Positions 1 to 10,032 of a stretch of DNA of 64,000 nucleotides are shown here, in pieces. How positions within the stretch are numbered: position 1 is the stretch's first letter; every line of letters begins with the position of its first letter. The translations under genes and the position numbers were made by a program. The stretch is from Bursaphelenchus xylophilus (taxonomy: Eukaryota > Nematoda > Chromadorea > Rhabditida > Aphelenchoididae), in the NCBI GenBank assembly GCA_904066235.2, contig CAJFCV020000001.1, positions 10,039,291 to 10,103,290 of the forward strand, written 5' to 3'. The notes beneath the pieces were generated by a model. It was given only the letters and a program-made list of their open reading frames with translations. It was not told the origin of the DNA and made no database searches.

Positions 1-239
1 GAATTGGGACATTGAAAGTAGGGTCGGGAAATGCGTTCCAAAGATTCACTGATTCGAGGATTCATTGCTTTCCGGGGTCATTTTCTGCAAATATAAATTA
101 TATAATTTGAGATTAAAGACCACGCTAAAACAAGTATAAACTGATAACTTACATGTTAAAAAATCGTGATAAATTAAATACAAATATTATACAATAGATG
201 AGACAAATACAATAGATACAATAGACAATAGAAATTAAA

Positions 240-470
240 TACAAATACAATAGATGAGGGGTCAATTAAAAAAGCTTTTTTATTTATATTTTCATTTTTT
301 ACGTTTTTTTTGTTACTTTTTTTTATTTTTTTTCTATTTTTTGGCCTTTTCAATTTTTTTTGGCTCTTCTTTTTTTTATTTTTTTTTTTCCTTTTCAATC
401 TTTTTGGCTCTTCTATTTTTTGCCTTTTCATTATTTTTTTGGCTTTTTTCTCTGGTATCCTTTGGGTAGT
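240..470. repeat. T-rich low-complexity tract
   Basis: About 230 bases are almost wholly T with scattered G and C, carrying an irregular repeat of TTTTTTGGC(T)CTTC. Open frames here translate to poly-Phe/Leu or, on the other strand, poly-Lys and are not genes. I see no gene in 1-1111. Confidence 0.8.
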
Positions 471-1111
471 GGGTATCGAGAGAGAGAGTCTCTGAAAAAT
501 AAAGAATTAACACGTAAAAACACCAGTGACAACACTATAAAAATATCTCTAAACCCCTTGACAAAGGTGGTCAGTGTTTCCTAAAGCGTATCTGTCCCGG
601 ATAATTATTCGAAAGCCGGCTCACATCAACCACAAACAGAATGTCAAGATTTTTGGCATTCGGTTTTTTAAGGGTCTCTAATGTTTTAGCTGACTGTGCA
701 GTGGGTAATGCACAAAATAACATGAACCTGCGATTAAAATATTGTCAAGGACGCATAATTTTTAAATTAGCAGATCTTGGCGCCTTTGGGCCACCGGGTT
801 AGCGGAAAAACGCCGGAGAAAATCGAATTTTTGCGAACTTTGGGGCCCAATAACTTATCTTCTGCATTGGACTGAGCATCAGATCCAAGGTTGCAACGAA
901 AAATTTTCTAGAAATTTCAAAAAATATTGTCAAAATGACACATTTTTTGAACGTTCGTCCAAAAAATATAATTTTGCGTCAAAAATTCGTTGTAAGCTTT
1001 TATAAAATCACTCTATATTGAACTTGACATCAGATCCAGCACATATTTTTTCGTAATGGACGTTTTTGTCCCCACCCCGGTTTTGTCCGAACTCTTGAGC
1101 GTGGGTAAATA

Positions 1112-2552
1112 TTAGGTTGATTCAAAAGTTTTTCCACATGTCTTTAAAAAATTTTAAAAAATTTAGGCCAAAGCCAGTGGGCCTGATATATATCTTGTTA
1201 GAAAGAGGGCTGTTTGTAGATTATAGTAGATTAATAGCTTTTTATAACTTAGCAATTTCTAGTAGTAGCGCCGTGTTAAACCTTAACTACCCGAAGGAAG
1301 AAAAAGTAAACCGCCGGCGTTACGTCTAGAGTGGCTGTATCTTCTTAATATTCTAGAATATGGTATGCCTGTATGTAATCTCTATGGCATCGAGGACAAT
1401 TTGCTACCGCACGTCAAAACAATTCTTTCAGAAAATTGAAAAAACAAGGAATCTCGGATCATTGATTTTTTTGCGAAGTGCCACAGAATTATCGAGCTTG
1501 AAAAATTATTTTCCTCTTCGAAAAAACATTTTTGTCGAAATTCTCTGGGAAAGTTTTCTTTTGTGACTCGATAATTCAGCGACATTTCGTAAAAAATCAA
1601 TGATCCGAGGTTCCTTGTTTTTTCACTTTTTCTTTGACGTGTACCGGGCTAGTCGAAAAATTTTTAGTGCGAAAAATCAAAAATTAGGGTCTGGCAAAAG
1701 TAGACCCTGTAGACGCAGCTATTAGAAGCACTAAGAGATAACGCTTTCTGTTATTATAGTGTATGAGTAGCACTACAACGCCAACGCTAAACATTCGCGC
1801 TAGCTTTAGCTATGCGGCAGAAAAATCGAATCTTTCTAATCTACCATATTTTAAGAAATTTAGGGGATTTTTACAAAAACGTTTTCTGTTCATTACTCTC
1901 GCTCGGTATCCCAGTTATTTAATAAATAGTTGATCCTACTTGACATACACTATCAGTTGCTAGACGCGCTAAGCTGAAGGTCCTCTTGCCATACCAGTAA
2001 AAAAATTAAAAAAATTCGCCTAAAAGTGCAGTTTATGCTACTTTTCTACCTTATAAGGTAATTTCAGTTGGTGACTTTTTGAATGTATCATCAGCATACA
2101 GTCTTTGTACAACCTGAATGGCAGCCGAGTCAAAAAAATCTAACTCCTTTCAAAAAATTTTTTAAAATCTGCTTTTGATCGGTAGCTCGGCTCTCCGGCC
2201 AACTTTATGGGATGCTACAAAAAACGCCAGAGTAGATATAAGTAGAGCAATAAATTCAGAAGAAACTACAGCCATCGCAAGTACGAATAACTCAAAACCC
2301 GAGACTTTTTAGTGGGCTGGAAAATTGCTAAGGCCCGGGATATTCACCATAACACAAACAAAGAAATTTTTAGTATTTTTGAAATATTCTGAAAGAACGA
2401 TTGTAGAAAATAAAATGCTACGAATCAGAAATTTTGCAATGTTCTGCCCCATACATCCATGCTCTCAGTTTTAACGTACATTCAATCATGCTCCAGAAAT
2501 TTTATTTTGAAGTGTCACAAAAAAATGTGGAAAAACTTTTGAATCATCCTAA
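1112..2552. mobile_element. Degenerate mariner/Tc1-like transposon with intact ends
   Basis: The left end reads TTAGGTTGATTCAAAAGTTT and continues TTCCACAT. The right end, on the reverse strand, is the same except for one base (TTAGGATG...). The dinucleotide TA lies directly outside both ends (1110-1111 and 2553-2554), the target duplication of Tc1/mariner elements. The length of 1,441 bp is close to that of a complete mariner, but no frame longer than about 70 codons survives and I see no transposase motif. It is therefore a dead copy or a non-autonomous derivative. A separate foldback sits inside at about 1394-1650. Confidence 0.65.
1394..1650. repeat. Foldback (MITE-like) element nested in the mariner copy
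   Basis: A left arm around 1411-1500 (containing CAAGGAATCTCGGATCATTG) pairs with a right arm around 1565-1640 (CAATGATCCGAGGTTCCTTG), with a loop of about 65 bases. The arms are roughly 85-90 bases long with scattered mismatches. The outer limits are approximate, and I did not find a clear target duplication. Confidence 0.55.
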
Positions 2553-3077
2553 TAGTATGAGCAAAATTTTCCGAAGTTTTGACTAAATCAAGGTGCAAAA
2601 AAAAAGTTGGTGTCTACTGTAACATCACACAAAATATTTACATTTTTTAAAACCCATCAAGAACGTAAGTTAAACACAAAACACCACGTAGAAATTTGAT
2701 CGAAAAGTGCAGGTTTTCGCCAAGACAAGTTAAATGAACAGATGTCTACTACAACATCATACAAAATTCTATTAAAAACGCTCTAATCACCAAACAAATA
2801 ATATAAAAACACCACTTACCTCATAGTAAAAGAGCTTTGAAGTTATAGTAGAAAACTTTTACTTCATTTCCTGCTCGTGGGCTCATCATCAAAGTCGAGC
2901 AGGCCAAAATGGAGACCATTTTGGCGTAATTCTAAAAAAGTTGGAGATGATATACACCAATCTAGTGAGATCTCATTGACAAGAAAATAAAAAACGAAAA
3001 GTAAGCATACCTCCATTCCGGTCCGAATTGCTCTAGGATTGATCCAAGCGCAATTGAGCTCATTTAGGACTTGGACA

Positions 3078-3569
3078 GAGCACCCTTTTAATTCCAGAGG
3101 CCCCCCGAGCTCACTCAGGGGGCGAGGGTGCTCCTGTTTTCCCGCAGTTCGTCTTGTTTGGGGATTCTGAAAAAATAAAAGTAAAAATATAATTTCAACA
3201 CGATAACTTACCATATTTTAGTCAAAATCCACAAGGTTGACCATAAAAGGTGGGGCACCCTTTTAATTCCAAAAGCCCCCCGAGCTGATGCAGGGGGCGA
3301 GGGTGCCCACTTCGGTTCGGACTGATCCATCTGAAAATAGAATTAGATTGTATTATTTCAGGTTAAATCAAGGTCCAAAAATAACAAAATCTTACTTTAT
3401 CTGGTCTTGCCGAGCACCCGTGATTTTCCAGAAGGCCCCCCGAGTGAAGCGGAGGGCCGGGGTGCTCCGGTTCGACCAGAATGTCCACACCGGGGCCGGA
3501 AACAAAAGGTGAGCACCCTTTTTGATTTTACGAAGGCCCCCCGGGCTCATTCGGGGGGCCAGGGTGCTC
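3078..3569. repeat. Cluster of four GC-rich hairpin repeats
   Basis: Copies lie at 3078-3133, 3253-3308, 3412-3467 and 3511-3569. Each begins GAGCACCC (GGGCACCC in copy 2) and ends with its complement. Each has an inner pair of about seven G:C (GCCCCCC / GGGGGGC), so each 56-59-base unit folds into a two-step hairpin. They sit in AT-rich DNA with splice-site-like sequences between them (for example CTTAC before copies 1 and 3 when read on plus). No gene could be assembled from them. Confidence 0.7.
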
Positions 3570-4085
3570 CACCTTTGTTGTATGCCTTCCTGGACTTGGC
3601 ATTGGCTGAAAAGAAAAGGATAAATAAAATTTATGTTATTTTAGACAATAAATGGGGGAAAAACTCAAAAAAACTGTAAAATCAGGGAGGTCCAGAAAAA
3701 AATGAAGCTGAAAGACGTTTACACGCGACTTTACAGCTAGTTCTACCACCATCTTCTACAATTATATTATACTATACCCGCGAAATTCACCAGCGTATGG
3801 CAAAAAAAGCAAACTTTTTTCGGGCGCAGTTCGCAAAAATAATTATTTTTTTGGAAATAAAAGAGAACTTACATTTTCTCGTACTGATCAACTGCACGAT
3901 GTATAGGCGGGGTATTGTGGTCAACAACGGATGATTGGTCCCCGAAGAGCTTTACGGTAAGTTCTTTTTAATTTTGGGAGTGAATTTTTGCCAATTACTG
4001 AAAAATAGAGGTTATTGAGGCGTGACTGCCAAAAACTTACGTAATTAGGTGCTGAAGGCGGAGCTCTGTCTTCAGTATGGGTTGT

Positions 4086-5411
4086 TCACATAAGTAACCA
4101 AGGAGCCTCGTCCTGAACATTGGGCCTTTGAGTCCTTCTACCTGAAAAAAACAGATATTATTGAGAATTATATACGGATAATGTATTTTTTCTTCAAAAA
4201 ACACCTCAGCTTGGTTTATTTCCAGAGGGTTTTGGCCTAACGAGTAAAAAAAGAGCCAATAAACTTACGAGGCATCAAGGAATTCCGCATTGATGCGTAG
4301 CTTCTTCTCATCATGTCGACGACGAGTCGGGCTGGAGGCTGGCGGCTCCTCCTCCTGGGCCTTTCGTCAAACACGACGGGTTCAATGATTGGGCCGAGTT
4401 GTTCAGCCTCCCTTGATCTTCGAGGAGGCCGAGGAGGTTGATTGGCAGGAGGCGGCGGCTGGCAGCACCGCCTCCTGCACTTCGGCATTCGTCGGAGAGG
4501 CCCTGGGGCATCATGTTGTTCGGCCTGGACGTCGAAGGACGGGTGCGAAAGCTCTGGTTCTTCTTCGGCTTGTGCATTGGCTTCAGGTATCGGCGAGGCA
4601 CTTGGCTGGACTTCGGGACTTCGTGACCGCGCCGTTTGCAGTGGACTTCTGGAGCGTTCTTTTCTTGGTGAACGAGGAGCGGCCTTTTTCAAATTGTCCA
4701 TGAGCCGTTGTTGGAGACGGGCGACTTCTTCTTCTGCCTCCTTTTGCTTCCTCTGAGCACGGTCCGCTTCGGTCAGGGCCCCAAAATATTTTCTTTGGAG
4801 CTCGCTGATCTTGTTTTCGGCTTCTTCTTCCGCTTTCCTGATTGCGGCGGCCGCTTCATCTTTGGCCTTCTTGACTTCAGCTTGGGCCTCTTCAACCGCC
4901 CCTTCATAGTACCTCACATTTTTCTCGAGCTTCGATTGCCTCTGCCACATCTTCCGGCATTCGGTCTTCCATAGTCTTCGTTCGTATTCGAGACGGTCGA
5001 TTCTGTCTTCGACCGTCTCGTCCACCGCCCAGTCTTCCCCCTCATCGAAGACTTCCATTGAGTTTATTGAGGGGACCCCATGCAACGTTGAGTGCCCGGG
5101 ACTGTAGACGGGCGAAAACTGCAACGTGCTGGGGGCGGAGAGATCGAGTGGTGAGCTCGATCTCTCCGTGCCCTCAACCGCCGGCAGGTGCTCGGCCTGA
5201 ACGGTTGGGGCGTTATTTAGGCCGAAGCCAGAGAGGCCAGATGCTGGGCTTGGCCCCTCTTTACCCTCCTCTGGGACGCCGGTTGGGTGCTGGCCAACCA
5301 GAGGAGGGGCCATTACCGCCGGCAGTTGTTCAGCCTGCGCGGAATGGGCTTGGCGCTCGGATGGAGGGCACGAGCGTGGGCCGGAACCCTGGCCGACGTT
5401 GTTTGGAGACA
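4086..5411 (-). CDS. Unidentified Pro/Ser/Arg-rich coiled-coil protein, 5' end unresolved
   Basis: I do not recognise this protein. The main exon is 4269-5411 (about 381 codons). It has an acceptor at its 5' edge (GATTTCAG) and a donor GTAAGTTT in phase 1 that joins an exon at 4041-4141, where translation stops at 4086-4088. From the N-terminus there is a Pro/Ser-rich part with repeated QAE(Q/H)LPAV motifs, then about 130 charged heptad-like residues (a long coiled coil of Glu, Ala and Lys), an RS-like stretch (SPRKERSRSP), a Cys/Pro/Arg-rich patch and an Arg-rich tail. The DNA is far more GC-rich than its surroundings. No first exon with an ATG could be placed upstream. The composition would fit a nuclear or RNA-binding scaffold, or a mobile-element gag-like protein, but this is a guess. 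Confidence 0.45.
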
Positions 5412-8400
5412 CTGAAATCACCAAAATTAGACGAAAATTCAAAAAATATGGTTTAAACTGCTAACTCTATCGCTAAGGGCCCTAACATCATATTCTCTCA
5501 ATTTTCCCTATGTAATTTGTTGCTTTTAGACGCAGATCCCGATGCTGGAGATCCGGAATTTTGATTCTGAAGTCCACGGTGACCGAAAATTCCATAATTC
5601 ACCCAAAGCCCTGTGAAGAATTGTCCATATGTCCAGAAAACGGTCCAATGATGTTGAAATTCCATCCAGATTGAAGTGCAGCGACGAAAACCTTATAAAC
5701 GACAAGAAACCCAAGCTGATTTTTTATGTTGATGGCGACCGGAAGACGTATTTATAGTGGTGATCAGGAAATCGACAGCAGAGCAGCTCGAAAGCTGCAG
5801 AACACTGAATGAACCGAAGATCGGCTCAAACGACAACGTGGAACAAGGAGAACCTTCAAAAGGACCCCAGAAAATGAGATAAGAGCAAATTGATGGCGCT
5901 GATCCGGAGCAAAATGATGATTGCTCCTCGATGGAAGAAGATTAGGTGCGGATGGACAAGCTTTGGATGATTTGTGGCGGTGCCGACGTGAAGATCATGG
6001 AAAACAGGTAATGGATTGGATTCATGAAGATGAAAATGGACAGCTTGGTGTTTGGATGTTCGAATTGAGCTAAAATAAGGTACGTGTCGGGGTCAAATGG
6101 ACGAAAACGTCTAAAAATTGGTGTAATTTCGGATTTTCTCCTTCTCATCGTCTTTTTCATGCTTCATTCCAGATATCCACTGATTGTTCCATAATTTCCA
6201 AGACGGTGTTGATGTCATGAATAATCTTCAGGCCAAGGAAATCATTGCTGAGGCTCGTTACTCCAAAAATCGAGGCAAACATTGCGAAGATTTCGGTGGA
6301 ATTGGAGTCCTGATGTAAAAACAAATTTGATGGTGAATGTTGATGGAATGGAATGTTTGGGTGGTCGGTGATCCTTCCCCTTTTCTTTGGGAACGGTTTG
6401 AAGTCTTTTGAAGGTGGTAACTCCAAACAATCCAATGGAATGATGCTGAGTTTTGATGTTGGTCAAGTCGGTAAGTCGGTTTGCTGGGTTTTTGATGTTA
6501 AGATTAAGCGAAGATGATGAACACGGCGTTTTAGCCGGTGTGTAAAGTCTCTGAAAAAGTCCACGCGGCACGAAACCGTAAATTCGACGAGCCATAACGA
6601 CGAGAAATCACGTCCACCTGGAAAAAAGCACAGAACACCTCGAGAAGTCATTCAACAAGATTCGGACAAGAAGAACGAGGACAAAGGCCAAGAAAAAACT
6701 TCAATAACGTCCATCCATGGACGAGACGAGCTCCCCACCCCTTGGAATTTGTCTAATGCGACCCTAATCCTAAGTGATAATCGGAGACATGGTCCAGTAG
6801 ATGTTGATCTTCAACAGTCAGTCCATTACTTGAATTGGTCCAAATGGTAAGGTCCAGGTACTTCGTCGTGTCATCAAGTGGTATCTTACACGAAACCCCG
6901 GTTATAAGCCAAAATAAGTCAATGGATATAAAGAATATAAAGTAATGTAAGTATTTATTCAAATATTTTATAAATTACAATTTTAAAAAGATATGGATAT
7001 CCATTTGTAATGGTTGATGTTTCAGGACTCCAACGTGACCGTGAATGGGAGAACATGACCCATCGAGATGTTGATTTTGGAATTACTGGAACAACGGAAA
7101 CGGCTGGAAGAAGTCAAAAAAATCTTTACCTGGTCCAAGGAGCATATTAGAGATGGAAGTGGATGGCAATTGGATTAAAACACAAATGTAAGACCATTTC
7201 TGGCCATGAAAGTGAATAGTTTATTATTTGTTTGGGGATTCTTGGCTCCAAAAATATTCCAAAATACTATGTGTAATGATAATTTATGACAAATACAGTA
7301 TGAAAACGACATTTATAATAAGAAGATAGAATTTTAGGTGGTTCCCTGGAGGACACAGTGCTGGAACTGCCAAAATTGTCAGAACTGATCCATCTTCGAC
7401 TTGTTCTTGAGCCACTGAAGTGATGAGAGTCTGTTTGGATGAATCGGAGTTGATTCCGTGGATATGCATTGTCCAGTCGATGTTGATCATCAGGATAATA
7501 TCCGATTTGACACCTCATTGATGACAAGGATCTTCTTGATGTTGTTTTGGAGGCTTCGGTAAGAGGTTCGAAGATTTGGGACTGGGATATTGTTCATAAT
7601 TTGGTGTAGGGCAAAATTCAGGAAAAAATTTTACGTTTTCGACCAAAATTTATATTAAAATTAGGGTCAGGATTTATGCCAGCTAGTAAATATTGTTAAA
7701 TCTGACTTTATTGCCTGAGGGGGGTTAAAAAACTCAAGAATTTTCTTTTTTCCAAAAAACTTTCTAAAAAAATCAAAACGTTTAATAAATTTGGTTTTTA
7801 AAATTTTCGAAATGCCTCTTGTTTTTTGCTCGAACTTTTCCGAATTTTGCGTAAATAACGACAAAAAATGGCTAAAAAAATGCCCAAAATTTGTCCTTCT
7901 ACCCTCAATTTTTGTGTATACGATCTTCTTCATACGACGTTGTAGGTCCTAAAAACTGTTAAACTTAAAAAAATTAACTTACCAAGCTTCCAGCGTTCGA
8001 ATTGGGTCGATCCATCGCGTTGTAAAAAATGCCACCAAGGCCAATTTCGGCTGTATTTCACAATAACAAAGCGATTCCCGGCGGGCTTGACAGTAATCCC
8101 CACCAGCCATGAAATTACTTTCTATAGAAAGCTTTTTAGTCATATTCGCCTGGAATATTACACTCCGAGGCCTATTTGTGTATTTTCAAGGCCATTAGGC
8201 CTAGTTTTTTTTCATTTCTGGCGGGATTTACGGTAGAAACCCACCAGCCAAAAATGGATTGTCAAACTTCATTATTTTACTGGTGAAATCCAATATAAAG
8301 AAGTTTTGAGTTTCAAATCAATTAAATTGAGACAAACAGGGTTCAAAACCAACTATTTTGAACTCTTTTTTAAGTATTTGTCTTCAAAGTTATGTTGTGC

Positions 8401-8500
8401 TAGATATCAGGAAGAAGAACGAAGGAAGTTTAAATATTTTTGCATATTATTGCCCCTAAGCTCAAAGTAAATCTTCTCAAATCAACTTAAAACCACGTTT
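5412..8500. other. 3 kb without a recognisable gene
   Basis: Short open frames of 60-117 codons occur on minus (for example 6242-6595), but none shows family similarity I can recognise. Their splice signals do not link into a model. The sequence is rich in GATGTTGAT-like words from about 5.9 to 7.5 kb, so it may be a decayed repeat. Confidence 0.5.
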
Positions 8501-9119
8501 CGGGTCTCAAAGCAGGGATTTCGTCATCAAAATACCCATGAAATCCATTGTCATCATCTACTACAATATCATTATTTTAGGATTTTTGGACCAAAAGTGG
8601 TGTTATCAAGAAGCAGAAAGATGTCAAAAGGAATTTCTACAAAACCCAAAATCCCCTGGACTTACACGTCGACCGTTCCCCAACCCCAAACACCGGGACG
8701 GCAGCGGTGTTTGGAGTTGGGGCCATCGCCGGAATGGCGGGTTGTTCGCTGGAATGGCGGGAGCTGTCGCTGGAGTTGTCCATAGCGTGAGCGATACCGT
8801 AAGGGGAATTACCGGTAAATGAGAAAAATGAAAACGAAAATTTGGTGAATTTCAATATGCAAATTTGGTTTTTTTGTGAAAATTCGTGGCAAAATTTGAC
8901 TTTTTTCTTTCAATTTTATTCAAATTTTTTTTTTGTTGGCAAAATTCTTGAAACGTTGCAACGCGTTGTGATATTTCGGAGGATGTCATCGAATTTTGTG
9001 GGTATCTGGACGAGGATGGACAAAAGGTTTGGGATGAATGCCACGTTTTGGTGAGTTTTTGATGAGTTCTATTTGATTAATTTTGATTTTGATGCATTCT
9101 TTAATGTTTACGGACTTTT

Positions 9120-9990
9120 AGATCGTTTTGTGCCCACAGCAACCCTCTGTGCTTAGTGATTCAACTTTTTATCAGCTTCTGAATGAATTTAGCTGACAGG
9201 GAAGGAAATGCTGGTCTTTTGATTGAGATCAAGGAATCCGCAGAGATTGAGGCGGCCGTTAAAGATTTGCCATGGGGATTCAATGAGCTCGTAGCACTGG
9301 TCGCTGTGAATGATTTGACAAGGTAAGGGCTTGGCTGCTGAGCTTTGCTAAACTTTGGTAAAGTTTTTTTATATTATTCTTCTTTTAGAGAGTTGTTATC
9401 AAAACTGGTATCTTCTAAAAGTATATCTCGAATTCTCTTGGTCCGAGATCGTACTCGAGCCTTTGACGGATTTTCTGAGGATAGGATCAGCCCAAATAAG
9501 GAGTATTGTAGGTTGTTTCAACCAGATTTTGCTTTTCTGTCATGTATAATATCGGGAAATGGCGAAAATCTTTTTTCGAATTGATGTAATTTGACTCTTA
9601 CTGTTTCCAGCCATGTATGGAGAGGAAACCTTAAACTGGAATGAGTTTGGTGCCTTATCGGCCAGTGGATTTCTCAAAACAAACGTCGAAAAGCCTCTGT
9701 GTCTAATGGCCGCTTGGAACTCGATCTTGTAGTCTAGTTAGTTTTTTTGTCTAAAATTTTAATTTTTTTGGATATTGCACATGATGACTTTTATAAAATT
9801 TTACTTCCAGATGGACCAACTCGCCGAAAATTTGAAGAAATCCAAGCAGAAAATTGAGATCCTCTTTGATCATGACCTTTCCCAGCTGCCTCCAAGCTCA
9901 ATCTACTCGGTCTTGAAGAAAAAATCTAACATAAAGCTACCAATTACCTTCTATTTATTCAATGAGATCATGCAATCACACAACAATATA
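9120..9990 (+). pseudogene. Nicastrin fragment (gamma-secretase subunit), truncated and frameshifted
   Basis: Nicastrin is the large ectodomain subunit of gamma-secretase. Three consecutive exons, 9183-9322, 9389-9507 and 9611-9732, splice in phase. They give a 126-residue product matching the N-terminal nicastrin ectodomain as I recall it, including ...ELVALVAVNDLTRELLSK..., ...RAFDGFSEDRISPNKEY and LNWNEFGALSASGF. Translation then hits TAG at 9730-9732. After an intron-like gap, 9811-9990 encodes a segment (ENLKKSKQK..., LPPSSIYSVLKKKSNIK) matching the middle of the human ectodomain, so roughly 200 residues between are missing. The short YQLLNE segment at about 9167-9184, expected just before the first block, is out of frame with it. 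There is no signal peptide, DYIGS region or transmembrane helix. It is most likely a dead partial copy. It lies tail to tail with the dynein gene. Confidence 0.65.
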
Positions 9991-10032
9991 ATTATAAAAA
10001 ATAAATGCAAAACGTCACGTATGATATTTGAA

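Noticed and set aside
174..584. Poly-Lys/Arg and poly-Phe/Leu frames
   Set aside because: Direct products of the T-rich tract.
4389..4756. Plus-strand frames of about 104 codons
   Set aside because: Antisense shadows of the GC-rich coiled-coil exon on minus.
6157..6651. Minus frames beginning MARRIYGFVPRGLFQ
   Set aside because: No family match, no consistent introns, and several frames open at once over a repetitive stretch.
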